From: an uncultured Clostridia bacterium | GTDB taxonomy: Bacteria; Bacillota; Clostridia; TANB77; CAG-508 | DNA: 44,466 bases | Direction: 5' to 3' | Assembly (NCBI GenBank): GCA_944388035.1 | Contig: CALXHF010000016.1 | Span: 1-44,466, forward strand | Shown: in pieces, positions 14,795-22,447 of the stretch | Layout: each line of letters starts with the position of its first letter | How positions within the stretch are numbered: the first letter of the stretch is position 1 | Position numbers and translations under genes: made by a program | Notes under the pieces: model-generated | What the model was told of the DNA's origin: nothing | What the model saw: the letters and a program-made list of their open reading frames with translations, nothing else | Databases searched by the model: none

Positions 14795-15205
14795 ATGGAG
14801 AAATCTAAAATGGAATTAATAAAAGAATTTATAGAAACGTGCCCATTATTAAAAAATGGAAAAGTAAATGTAGACTATATAAAAGATAAACCTCAAAGTT
14901 ATTCTATAGATGAAACACCAGTCAACCCAATATTACAAAATTATTCTGACGGTGGTAGACAAATACAAATTCAATTCGATTTTTCTGTTCAAGCTAATTT
15001 TTCTGTTTTAGAAAATATAAAAAATAGCAAGTTTTGTGATGATTTTACAAATTGGATATATGAGCAAGATAAAATAGGCAATTTACCTAAAATAAATAAT
15101 ATTTGTTGGATAAAATGCACAGGAAGAGGAACTATATTGCAAACAACAGAAACAACAGCAATATATGTAATTCCTATGCAAGTTGTTTATGAAGAAGATT
15201 TTTAA
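14795..15205 (+). CDS. Tail terminator / minor capsid protein 3
   Basis: 136 aa, alpha/beta. The VNPILQNYSDGGRQIQIQFDF centre and the C-terminal TAIYVIPMQVVYEE strand fit the tail terminator (gpU-like/minor capsid 3) proteins that cap the tail tube. It is fourth in the connector cassette and directly precedes the tail tube gene. Confidence 0.75.
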   Translation: MEKSKMELIKEFIETCPLLKNGKVNVDYIKDKPQSYSIDETPVNPILQNYSDGGRQIQIQFDFSVQANFSVLENIKNSKFCDDFTNWIYEQDKIGNLPKINNICWIKCTGRGTILQTTETTAIYVIPMQVVYEEDF

Positions 15206-15224
15206 AAGTCTTCTATTTTTTTAT
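15190..15224 (+). terminator. Weak terminator before the tail tube gene
   Basis: AGAAGA near the stop codon of the preceding gene pairs with TCTTCT, with TTTT/AAAA inside, and is followed by ATTTTTTTA. It overlaps the 3' end of the gene and is likely a partial terminator. Confidence 0.5.
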
Positions 15225-15241
15225 AAAGGAGGAAATTTTAA

Positions 15242-15979
15242 ATGGAACAATTAGTAAAAAGAAGTAGAAAAGTTGCTTTTATGAACGTGTCTACAACTGC
15301 TATAGCAAATTTCTTAAGGATGACTAAATTCACAGAAATTTCAAAATCTAAAAACCCTACGGAATATAGTAGAACATATGTTGATGAAGATGGAGAAGTA
15401 ACAGATGTAACAGGTTATAGCGAAGAAATAAGCTACAACTTTGATTTACACGTTGGCAATTTAGTACATCAGAAAATCGTGGACATAACAGACAATGAAA
15501 AAACTGGAGCTGATGCTTTAGTACAAATCTTACAAGTTGATTTTACAAAACCTGTAGGAGACGGATACGAGGCACGTTTAAGAACTTATTCTGTAGTTCC
15601 AGATGCAGAAGGAGACTCTACAGATGCTTATACATATAGTGGAGCATTTAGGAAAAATAGCAATATGACTATTGGTGTTGCTACAATGAACGCAGACAAC
15701 ACAGTTGCTACATTTACTGCAAATGCAGAAGTTGCTGAATATCCTGTAACATTTATTGTAAAAGATAGTGTAGATGAGACACCTATTGAAAATGCAAAAA
15801 TAACAATAGAAGGAACATCTTACTTAACAGATGCAACAGGAATAGTAACAGTATTCTTAGATGCAAAAGCTTACAGTGGAATCACTGTAGAAAAAGACGG
15901 CTACACAACACAAAGTGATGTATCTGTTACAGTAGCAGATAAAGCATTGCTAAAAGAAGTAGAATTAGTAGCTGCTTAG
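15242..15979 (+). CDS. Major tail tube protein with C-terminal surface domain
   Basis: Residues 1-160 have the tail tube pattern (KRSRKVAFMNVSTT..., TKFTEISKSKNPTEYSR, SYNFDLHVGNLVHQKIVDI, VGDGYEARLRTYSVVPDAEG). Residues about 167-245 form a carboxypeptidase-regulatory/Ig-like sandwich (VTFIVKDSVDETPIENAKI, TDATGIVTVF, ITVEKDGYTTQ), comparable to the extension on the capsid protein. Such domains decorate the outside of the tail. The SD AAAGGAGGAAA is strong, and a terminator follows. Confidence 0.9.
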   Translation: MEQLVKRSRKVAFMNVSTTAIANFLRMTKFTEISKSKNPTEYSRTYVDEDGEVTDVTGYSEEISYNFDLHVGNLVHQKIVDITDNEKTGADALVQILQVDFTKPVGDGYEARLRTYSVVPDAEGDSTDAYTYSGAFRKNSNMTIGVATMNADNTVATFTANAEVAEYPVTFIVKDSVDETPIENAKITIEGTSYLTDATGIVTVFLDAKAYSGITVEKDGYTTQSDVSVTVADKALLKEVELVAA

Positions 15980-15990
15980 ATTAAAAAAAC

Positions 15991-16020
15991 AGAGGCTTTT
16001 GTCATTAAGCCTCTCTTATA
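15991..16020 (+). terminator. Rho-independent terminator after the tail tube gene
   Basis: AGAGGCTT (15991-15998) pairs with AAGCCTCT (16007-16014), 8-nt loop, followed by a T-rich tail. It limits read-through from the highly expressed tube gene to the chaperones. Confidence 0.75.
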
Positions 16021-16038
16021 TTTTAGGAGGAAATTTAA

Positions 16039-16419
16039 ATGAAATTAAAAGATATTGAAGTAAATTTTAGTTTTACAGATGCAGATTGTTTAGAAAGATT
16101 AGAAAAAGCAAGTAAAAAAGTACAAGAAGAAGCAAAAGAACATAAAAAAGAAGAAATGAGTTTATCTGAAGCTATAAGAAAAGAGTGTGGAATAATAAAT
16201 AATTTCATAGATGAAGTCTTTGGAGAGGGGATAGCAGAAAAAGTTTTTAAAGGTAAAAACGATTTACAAGAACATATGGAATTGTTTGAAGATGTTATGA
16301 ACGCTAAAATTGAAATGACTAAAGCTACACAAAATTTATATGATAACTTAGAATATAAAGCAAAATATATGCCTAATAGAGAAACTAGAAGACATAATAG
16401 TAAAAAAGGAAGAAGATAA
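16039..16419 (+). CDS. Tail assembly chaperone, first gene (gpG-like)
   Basis: A 126-aa acidic helical protein right after the tail tube and before the Gp15 gene, the usual place of the first tail chaperone in this phage type. NRETRRHNSKKGRR forms a basic end. Its stop overlaps the following ATG (ATAATG). The next gene has its own SD-like AAGGAAGAAG, so re-initiation rather than frameshifting seems likely. Confidence 0.75.
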   Translation: MKLKDIEVNFSFTDADCLERLEKASKKVQEEAKEHKKEEMSLSEAIRKECGIINNFIDEVFGEGIAEKVFKGKNDLQEHMELFEDVMNAKIEMTKATQNLYDNLEYKAKYMPNRETRRHNSKKGRR

Positions 16420-16994
16420 TGTATTGTAATTTATTAATAAATAAATTGCCACAACATACAGATAGTGGCTTAAGAATAAGAACAGATTTTAGAGAAAGTA
16501 TAAAATTTGAATTGCTAATGCAAGATAGAACAATAAGTGATGATAAAAAAATAAAGATGATTTTAAGTTTATATTATTATAGACCAGAGCAAATAACAGA
16601 TATAAAAAAAGCTTTAGAAGAAATAGTATGGTTTTATAAAGGTGGAGACAAAATAGAAAACAAAACAAGCAATGAGAAAGATAATAGTAAAACAAAACAA
16701 ATTTATAGCTATGAATTTGACGCAGAGTATATATATTCTGCTTTTATGCAACAATACAAAATTGATTTAAATAGTATTAGATATTTGCATTGGTGGAAGT
16801 TTAGAGCTTTGTTTACAAATTTAAATGAAGATGTACTTTTTTCTAAAATTATGAAATACAGAGCAATAAATTTAAGTGAAATAAAAGATAAAGAAATGAA
16901 AAAATATTATAAAAAAATGAAAAGAATTTATGCATTACCAGACATGAGAACAGAAGAAGAAAAAGAATTTGATTTTGGTGAGGCTTTTTCTTAA
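16419..16994 (+). CDS. Tail assembly chaperone, Gp15 family
   Basis: 191 aa. The pattern with LPQHTDSGLRIRTDFRESIKF near the start and FDAEYIYSAFMQQYKIDL... HWWKFRALFTNL in the middle is characteristic of bacteriophage Gp15 proteins, which occupy the second chaperone position upstream of the tape measure gene. The C-terminus ends in EEEKEFDFGEAFS. Overlap with the preceding gene indicates coupled translation. Confidence 0.85.
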   Translation: MYCNLLINKLPQHTDSGLRIRTDFRESIKFELLMQDRTISDDKKIKMILSLYYYRPEQITDIKKALEEIVWFYKGGDKIENKTSNEKDNSKTKQIYSYEFDAEYIYSAFMQQYKIDLNSIRYLHWWKFRALFTNLNEDVLFSKIMKYRAINLSEIKDKEMKKYYKKMKRIYALPDMRTEEEKEFDFGEAFS

Positions 16995-17000
16995 AATATG

Positions 17001-17029
17001 TTGCAAATTGTAAAATTTTGGTATATACT
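17001..17029 (+). promoter_or_regulatory. Sigma-A promoter of the moron
   Basis: TTGCAA (17001-17006), a 17-bp spacer, and TATACT (17024-17029). It lies 30 bp before the ATG of the next gene, inside the tail operon, and would allow expression in the lysogen. Confidence 0.75.
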
Positions 17030-17058
17030 TCTTTTATATTAGAAGGAGGTGTACAAAA

Positions 17059-17478
17059 ATGGCAAGTCATGCAGATAATGAAAAGAAACCAATTTATAAA
17101 AAATGGTGGTTTTGGTTGATAATTGTAATTGTTATTATAGCAATTATTGGAGGCTCACAAGGCGGAACAACTAATACAGCAACAGAACCTGCAAATAACA
17201 CAGAAACTGCAACAACTGAAGAAAACACACAAACAGCAACTGAAACTGCTGAAGATGTAAAAGTTACATTAGAACAATACAATCAAATTGAAAATGGTAT
17301 GACTTATGATGAAGTAGTTTCAATTTTTGGTGGAAAAGAAAATAGCTCATCAGAAAGCGAAATAGCAGGAATTAAAAGTCAAGTTATGACTTGGAACGGA
17401 AATGGAACTTTTTCTGTTGTTTCAATTGGTTTTACAAACGGTGAAGTCTCTTCTAAATCTCAAACTGGTTTAGAGTAA
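17059..17478 (+). CDS. Membrane-anchored DUF3862-like protein (moron)
   Basis: 139 aa. Residues 17-33 (WWFWLIIVIVIIAIIGG) form one membrane helix. Then comes a Thr/Ala/Asn/Glu-rich linker (about 38-68). The C-terminal domain (TLEQYNQIENGMTYDEVVSIFGG... to the end) resembles DUF3862/SmpA-OmlA-like BLIP-type domains. The domain would sit outside the membrane. Its own promoter and a good SD (AGAAGGAGGTG), between the chaperones and the tape measure, mark it as a phage moron: a gene not needed for virion assembly and probably acting on the host envelope, for instance in superinfection exclusion. That role is inference. Confidence 0.75.
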   Translation: MASHADNEKKPIYKKWWFWLIIVIVIIAIIGGSQGGTTNTATEPANNTETATTEENTQTATETAEDVKVTLEQYNQIENGMTYDEVVSIFGGKENSSSESEIAGIKSQVMTWNGNGTFSVVSIGFTNGEVSSKSQTGLE

Positions 17479-17498
17479 AGAAAGAGAATAATGATAAT

Positions 17499-17630
17499 AT
17501 GAAAAAATGGTTTTTATGCCCTTATTGTAAAAAAAAATTAATAAGATATGATAAAGATGCCAAAAGTAAAGGCATCTTTTTATTGTGCAAAAAATGTGGA
17601 AAAGAAGTGGAAATAAGAATAGATAAGTAA
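17499..17630 (+). CDS. Cysteine-rich KTR-type small zinc protein, 43 aa
   Basis: A 43-codon frame from ATG 17499. C7-P-Y-C10 and C30-K-K-C33-G (CPxC...CxxC) form a treble-clef or ribbon-like zinc site. W-x-L-C-P-x-C at the start is typical of the 'cysteine-rich KTR' family, common in gut Firmicutes phages, and is reminiscent of the Com translation regulator. It lies just behind the moron and may share its promoter. The SD is weak. Confidence 0.65.
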   Translation: MKKWFLCPYCKKKLIRYDKDAKSKGIFLLCKKCGKEVEIRIDK

Positions 17631-17678
17631 GTCTTTAAATTGAGCCTGTGAGCCTGACTAGAAAGGAGAAAACTAGAA

Positions 17679-19553
17679 ATGGCAGATGGCTCAGTTACTA
17701 TTGAAATAAATGGGGACAGCAAAGGTTTAGAAAAAGAAATAAATGGAATAGGAAGTAAAGTTAAAAGTGGTTTTGGAAAAATAGGTAGCATTGCTGGAGC
17801 AGCATTAACTGGAGTAACGGCAGCAGTTGGAGGAGCTGCAACAGCATTAGCAGGGCTTGGAACTGCATCTGTAAATTCTTATGCTGATTTAGAGCAAAAT
17901 ATTGGCGGTATTGAAACACTTTTTAAGGGTAGTGCTGACAAAGTAATAAAAAACGCAGAAAATGCTTATAAAACAGCAGGTATGAGTGCTAACCAATATA
18001 TGGAAACAGTTACTGGTTTTAGTGCTAGTTTATTGCAAAGTTTAGGTGGAGATACAGAAAAAGCAGCAGATGTTGCTGATATGGCATTAACTGACATGGC
18101 GGATAACGCTAATAAAATGGGTACATCTATGGAAAGCATACAATGGGCATATCAAGGGTTTGCTAAACAAAATTATACAATGCTAGATAACCTAAAACTT
18201 GGTTATGGGGGAACTAAAGAAGAAATGCAAAGGCTTTTAGCTGATGCACAAAAGCTAACAGGAGTAAAATATGATATTAGCAATTTAAGTGATGTTTATA
18301 ATGCTATCCACGTAATTCAACAGAATTTAGGTATTACAGGAACAACTGCAAAAGAAGCAGCATCTACAATAACGGGTAGTGTAAGTTCTATGAAGGCTGC
18401 TTTCGATAATTTCTTAAACGGAAGTGGAACAATAGACCAATTAATAAATACAGGTTTAACAGCAATACAAAATATTGTAAATGCAGCAGGAAAACTTTTA
18501 CCAGATTTAATACAAAGTATAGCAAATGCAACGCCACAAATTGTAAGCACAATAAATACAATATTTCCACAAATATTAAATTTAATAATGGAAAATGCTC
18601 CTACTATTTTAAATAGTATAGGACAAGTATTAATGGCATTATCTACAACACTTATGGAATATATGCCACAGATTTTAACTCTTGCTATGCAATTAATACA
18701 ATATTTTATTAATGGAATAATAACAATGTTACCCCAAATAATTCAAATGGGAATACAGCTTATTACTCAATTGATAACGGGAATTGCACAAATGTTGCCA
18801 CAACTAATTCCGCAAGCAGTAAATGCAATAATTACGATTGTAAATGGTTTATTAACTAATATAGACCAAATAATAGATGCTGGTATTCAATTAATTATGG
18901 GACTTGCAGAAGGTTTAATAAATGCAATTCCACAATTAATAGAAGCAATACCTACTATTATTCAAAATTTAATAAATGCAATTGTTAATAATTTACCTAA
19001 AATAATTCAAATGGGTATAGAATTAATTGTGAAATTAGCGGCAGGAATAATACAAGCTATTCCTAAATTAATAGCAGCAATTCCACAAATAATAGGAGCA
19101 ATAATAAATGGGTTAGCTCAATTGCCAGGTATGTTGTTAGATGTTGGTAAAAATTTAATACAAGGTTTGTGGAACGGTATTAGTAACGCTGCGAGTTGGC
19201 TATGGAGCAAAATCAGTGGTTTTTGTAGTGGTATAGTAGATAAAATAAAAGGCTTCTTTGGTATACACTCACCTTCTAAACTATTTAATCAAGAAATTGG
19301 TAAATTCTTAGCACTAGGACTTGGAGAAGGTTTTGATGATAATTTAGGAAAAGTATATAAACAAATGAAATCTGCAGTAGACTTTGAAACACAAAAATTA
19401 AGTGCTAATTTAAGTACAACAGCAACAAATAATAAAATGCTAACTGCTAATATCACTTTAAATCAAGGAGATATTTATATGGATAGCACAAAAGTAGGAA
19501 GAGTAGTAACACCTGTTGTTACTAAAACTTTAAGAGGGGCAGGTGCTTACTAA
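17679..19553 (+). CDS. Phage tail tape measure protein
   Basis: 624 aa. The N-terminus (VTIEINGDSKGLEKEINGIG) and the alternating small-residue segment around residues 30-65 match the TP901-type tape measure. Residues about 240-490 are made of hydrophobic helical repeats with IPQLI/LPQIIQMGIQLI patterns. NGISNAASWLWSKISGF and IHSPSKLF near the end are also family signatures. Length scales with tail length at about 0.15 nm per residue, so a tail near 90-100 nm is expected (inference). This identifies a siphovirus-like long tail. Confidence 0.93.
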   Translation: MADGSVTIEINGDSKGLEKEINGIGSKVKSGFGKIGSIAGAALTGVTAAVGGAATALAGLGTASVNSYADLEQNIGGIETLFKGSADKVIKNAENAYKTAGMSANQYMETVTGFSASLLQSLGGDTEKAADVADMALTDMADNANKMGTSMESIQWAYQGFAKQNYTMLDNLKLGYGGTKEEMQRLLADAQKLTGVKYDISNLSDVYNAIHVIQQNLGITGTTAKEAASTITGSVSSMKAAFDNFLNGSGTIDQLINTGLTAIQNIVNAAGKLLPDLIQSIANATPQIVSTINTIFPQILNLIMENAPTILNSIGQVLMALSTTLMEYMPQILTLAMQLIQYFINGIITMLPQIIQMGIQLITQLITGIAQMLPQLIPQAVNAIITIVNGLLTNIDQIIDAGIQLIMGLAEGLINAIPQLIEAIPTIIQNLINAIVNNLPKIIQMGIELIVKLAAGIIQAIPKLIAAIPQIIGAIINGLAQLPGMLLDVGKNLIQGLWNGISNAASWLWSKISGFCSGIVDKIKGFFGIHSPSKLFNQEIGKFLALGLGEGFDDNLGKVYKQMKSAVDFETQKLSANLSTTATNNKMLTANITLNQGDIYMDSTKVGRVVTPVVTKTLRGAGAY

Positions 19554-21098
19554 ATGATAGCAAGGTGGAACAATAAAGATTTTAAAATTGTAAATAGCAT
19601 AGAAATAAATAAGTCTAGTAGAGAGGTTGCATATACAGATCTAACGCTAGACTTTTCTAAAGCTACAATGGAAGATTTACCTTTTGCACAACAAGAAGTT
19701 AAAATAATAGATAAAAACGGCAATCTAAAATTCACAGGTTTTGTATCTGATTTTAAATTACCAGAACTAAAGAAAATAAAAACACCAGAGAAAGAACTTT
19801 CTTTAAGTTTATTTAGTCCAAGGCAAATGGCAACAAAACGAACTGTAACAATTATGAGAACAGCTATGCTTAGTGATATTATCACACAAGTATTAGCACC
19901 ACTTTATCAAGACGGGTTTATTTTAACGAATTTAAATATAGAAGATAAATCTGTAACTGTAAAATTAATTAGTAGAACAGTGGAAGAAGTACTTAATCAT
20001 TTATCTAATAAATATTCTTTGTATTGGAACATAGACGAATTAAAACATATTGAAATAAGCACTATAGACTATATGTTAAATAAAGAGCCTAAAAAAACTA
20101 TTAATATAAATAACTATAAAAAAGAAATAAATGGGCTATTAAGTATATCTCCAAGTATAGAAAATATTGATTATGCAAATATAATAAATGTAAAAAATGC
20201 AAGAATATTTTACCAGAAAATGGAATATGAGTCTAACTTAAATATTACTCTTGGAAATGGAGATAGATTAGATTTTGAAAACCCTATAGATATAAGTCAA
20301 GGGACAGCACAAAGAATTACAGGTGCAATACAGGAAAATCAATTCGCTTCTTTTACAAATCTAAGTATAGAATATAACAATAGTAATTATGCAACTATTG
20401 TTAATATATTTGAAGGAAATAATGCAAGAACAGAAATGAGTAATGTAGCAACAGATGATAGCACAGGAGCTATGTTTGTTTTAAATATGGACAGTACTTT
20501 TAAAAATTTAGCAACAGGAGTAACGTATAAAGGAGAAGGAACTGTAACAATTAATAGAGTAAATAGTCAGTCTTATTTAAGATATGCGAATATGAAACTA
20601 GTTAATTGGGCAGAAATAGAAGATACAGAAGGAACTATAACACCTTCTGGGCAAATAGAAAAAGTATTAGACGTACAAGAGGGCTGGTTTACTGTACAAG
20701 AATTAATAGATTATGTAAGAAGTACTTTCTTAATAAACAATAAATATACTAATCAAATAACTTTAAAATATGATAAAGAAAATGATATAGTAATAGGAGA
20801 TAGAATAGATATAAACCTTCCAGAATATTTTACGGAAGGTGTTTTTATTGTAACAGCAATAACTGAAAGTAAAGAAGCTAATAACCCAACAAATTATTCT
20901 GTAGAACTTAGAAATACTAATCTACTAGAAAATTTTATAGATTTATTTAGAAGTTCTAGTGATATAGAAGAGCAAGACAGTCAAATTGAAATGGAATATG
21001 TTGTTGAATATTCAGAAGATGAAACTATTAATGAAATTCACGAAGTTAATATAAATGAAAACTATACTAATGAATTAAATATGATTTTAAGAGGTTAA
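19554..21098 (+). CDS. Tail tip / baseplate hub protein
   Basis: 514 aa, directly after the tape measure. The N-terminal 120 residues (IARWNNKDFKIVNSIEINKS..., FTGFVSDFKLPELKK, SLFSPRQMATKRTV) resemble the gp27-like hub domain. A later YSLYWNIDELKHIEISTIDY stretch is also typical of siphophage tail hub proteins. No separate Dit gene is visible, so one chain may combine tube-capping and hub roles. No lytic enzyme domain is seen. Confidence 0.75.
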   Translation: MIARWNNKDFKIVNSIEINKSSREVAYTDLTLDFSKATMEDLPFAQQEVKIIDKNGNLKFTGFVSDFKLPELKKIKTPEKELSLSLFSPRQMATKRTVTIMRTAMLSDIITQVLAPLYQDGFILTNLNIEDKSVTVKLISRTVEEVLNHLSNKYSLYWNIDELKHIEISTIDYMLNKEPKKTININNYKKEINGLLSISPSIENIDYANIINVKNARIFYQKMEYESNLNITLGNGDRLDFENPIDISQGTAQRITGAIQENQFASFTNLSIEYNNSNYATIVNIFEGNNARTEMSNVATDDSTGAMFVLNMDSTFKNLATGVTYKGEGTVTINRVNSQSYLRYANMKLVNWAEIEDTEGTITPSGQIEKVLDVQEGWFTVQELIDYVRSTFLINNKYTNQITLKYDKENDIVIGDRIDINLPEYFTEGVFIVTAITESKEANNPTNYSVELRNTNLLENFIDLFRSSSDIEEQDSQIEMEYVVEYSEDETINEIHEVNINENYTNELNMILRG

Positions 21099-21100
21099 AG

Positions 21101-22027
21101 ATGAAAATTAAAAATTTAGAAGTAAATATAAAAATTGGAAACCAAGAAAAAAAGTTCACTAATTTAATATTAAATAGTTATTTAGATTTATTTGCACAAA
21201 GTTTATTAGATTTTCAATCTAAAACATTGTTCTATTGTGTAGTAAATATAACAAAAGACAATGTAAATATTGATGAAAATTCTACAACAATGGAGTTTGA
21301 CACACTTATAGAAAATAAGGCAGAAGAAACACTAACACAAAATACTGTTTTAAATAAATATACTTATACAGAAGAAAATACAAGTTATGGCTATAATAAA
21401 ATTTCTGATTTTGCAGGGCAAAGCATAAAGCAAATAGGTTTTGGGAATTTTGATTGGAACACAAATAAATTTATAATGTATGCTTATCTAGATGTTTCTA
21501 AATATAACATAACTATACAAAGTGGGCAACCTGTAGTAATTAGTAGAATAGATACAATTAAAAGTGATATGTTATTTTGGAGCAATAATAAAAGTATAAA
21601 AGCTCCATATCATTTAACAAATGACGGTATACACGCAGTTTCTGGTATGAACTATCAAAGAATTTTGCCAAAACTTTATAGTGTGGGTTTTGGTGTACTG
21701 CCATATTTATACTTAAAAGAATATCTAGTAGAAGATTTGGATATTAAAAAGACAGGGATGGGTGAAATTACAATAAATGGAATAGAAAGTAATTTTGCGA
21801 AAGATGACTTATTTCCTAGCCCAGATTTATATCCTGGTCCAGAATTATATCCAAGAGAAGCAACAGCAAATTTACTTATTTATAAATTTAAGATGTATAG
21901 AGAAGTATATGAAAACCCAGAACTTCCTCCAGTTTTGCAGGATACGGGATTTTATTATGTGCAATATAAAAAATTAACAAATTTTGGGTTAATAAATAAT
22001 TTAAAAATAAAATATGAAAGAGGTTAA
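21101..22027 (+). CDS. Tail structural protein, 308 aa
   Basis: Lies between the tail hub and the fibre genes. It is beta-rich, with a repeated phrase SPDLYPGPELYPRE (residues about 240-253) that is common in Firmicutes phage baseplate proteins. It probably builds the tail tip or supports the receptor-binding protein. Start ATG 21101 is 2 nt after the previous stop with AAGAGG upstream. The function is inferred from position. Confidence 0.65.
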   Translation: MKIKNLEVNIKIGNQEKKFTNLILNSYLDLFAQSLLDFQSKTLFYCVVNITKDNVNIDENSTTMEFDTLIENKAEETLTQNTVLNKYTYTEENTSYGYNKISDFAGQSIKQIGFGNFDWNTNKFIMYAYLDVSKYNITIQSGQPVVISRIDTIKSDMLFWSNNKSIKAPYHLTNDGIHAVSGMNYQRILPKLYSVGFGVLPYLYLKEYLVEDLDIKKTGMGEITINGIESNFAKDDLFPSPDLYPGPELYPREATANLLIYKFKMYREVYENPELPPVLQDTGFYYVQYKKLTNFGLINNLKIKYERG

Positions 22028-22028
22028 T

Positions 22029-22436
22029 ATGGAAAAAATAGATTTTAATAATAATAATTCACCAGCACTTTCAGAAGAAGTTTTAGAAGAGTTACAAAAT
22101 AATATAGAAACTGCTATAAATATATCTGAAACACAAACTACAAATTTATTAGTAACTAATAGTGAAGGAATAAAATCATTATCTAATAATTATACAAATT
22201 ATAAAAAAATAATTTTTAAAATTAGAAATGCAGAAGCAAGCCCCAAAACTGCTTTTGTTACACTTATAACATCAACAATTTCTACTGGAGAAATTTATGT
22301 TGTTTCTGCTTTTCAAGATGCAAATTATAATATGTCTGCTAGTGTTCAATTTTTGAACGAAGGAAGTGTAAGAATTTTAGAGATACATAGTACAGGGTGG
22401 AGTTTTAGAGATGTTGTAATTGATGGAATTAATTAA
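22029..22436 (+). CDS. Tail protein with C-terminal beta-sandwich, 135 aa
   Basis: The start ATG 22029 is preferred over the in-frame ATG 22014 because AAGAGG lies 5 nt before it. A short helical N-terminus (LSEEVLEELQNNIETAIN) is followed by a beta-sandwich-like part (KKIIFKIRNAEASPKTAF... SVRILEIHSTGWSFRDV). This organisation is seen in small baseplate or receptor-binding subunits. Function is otherwise unknown. Confidence 0.55.
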   Translation: MEKIDFNNNNSPALSEEVLEELQNNIETAINISETQTTNLLVTNSEGIKSLSNNYTNYKKIIFKIRNAEASPKTAFVTLITSTISTGEIYVVSAFQDANYNMSASVQFLNEGSVRILEIHSTGWSFRDVVIDGIN

Positions 22437-22447
22437 AGGAGGTAAAA

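Noticed and set aside
16039..16994. Possible -1 frameshift between the two tail chaperone genes, as in lambda G/GT
   Set aside because: The second gene is in the -1 frame, but the A6 run (AGT AAA AAA GGA) is not in a phase that gives a standard X XXY YYZ slip. The second gene also has its own SD-like AAGGAAGAAG and an overlapping ATG.
18740..19120. CRISPR-like or other regular DNA repeat
   Set aside because: The similarity is at protein level (IPQLI-type repeats). There are no constant repeats with unique spacers here or elsewhere in the window.
17679..19553. Tandem hydrophobic repeats as a separate repeat protein or membrane pore
   Set aside because: They are the usual helical repeats of a tape measure protein, with family signatures at both ends.
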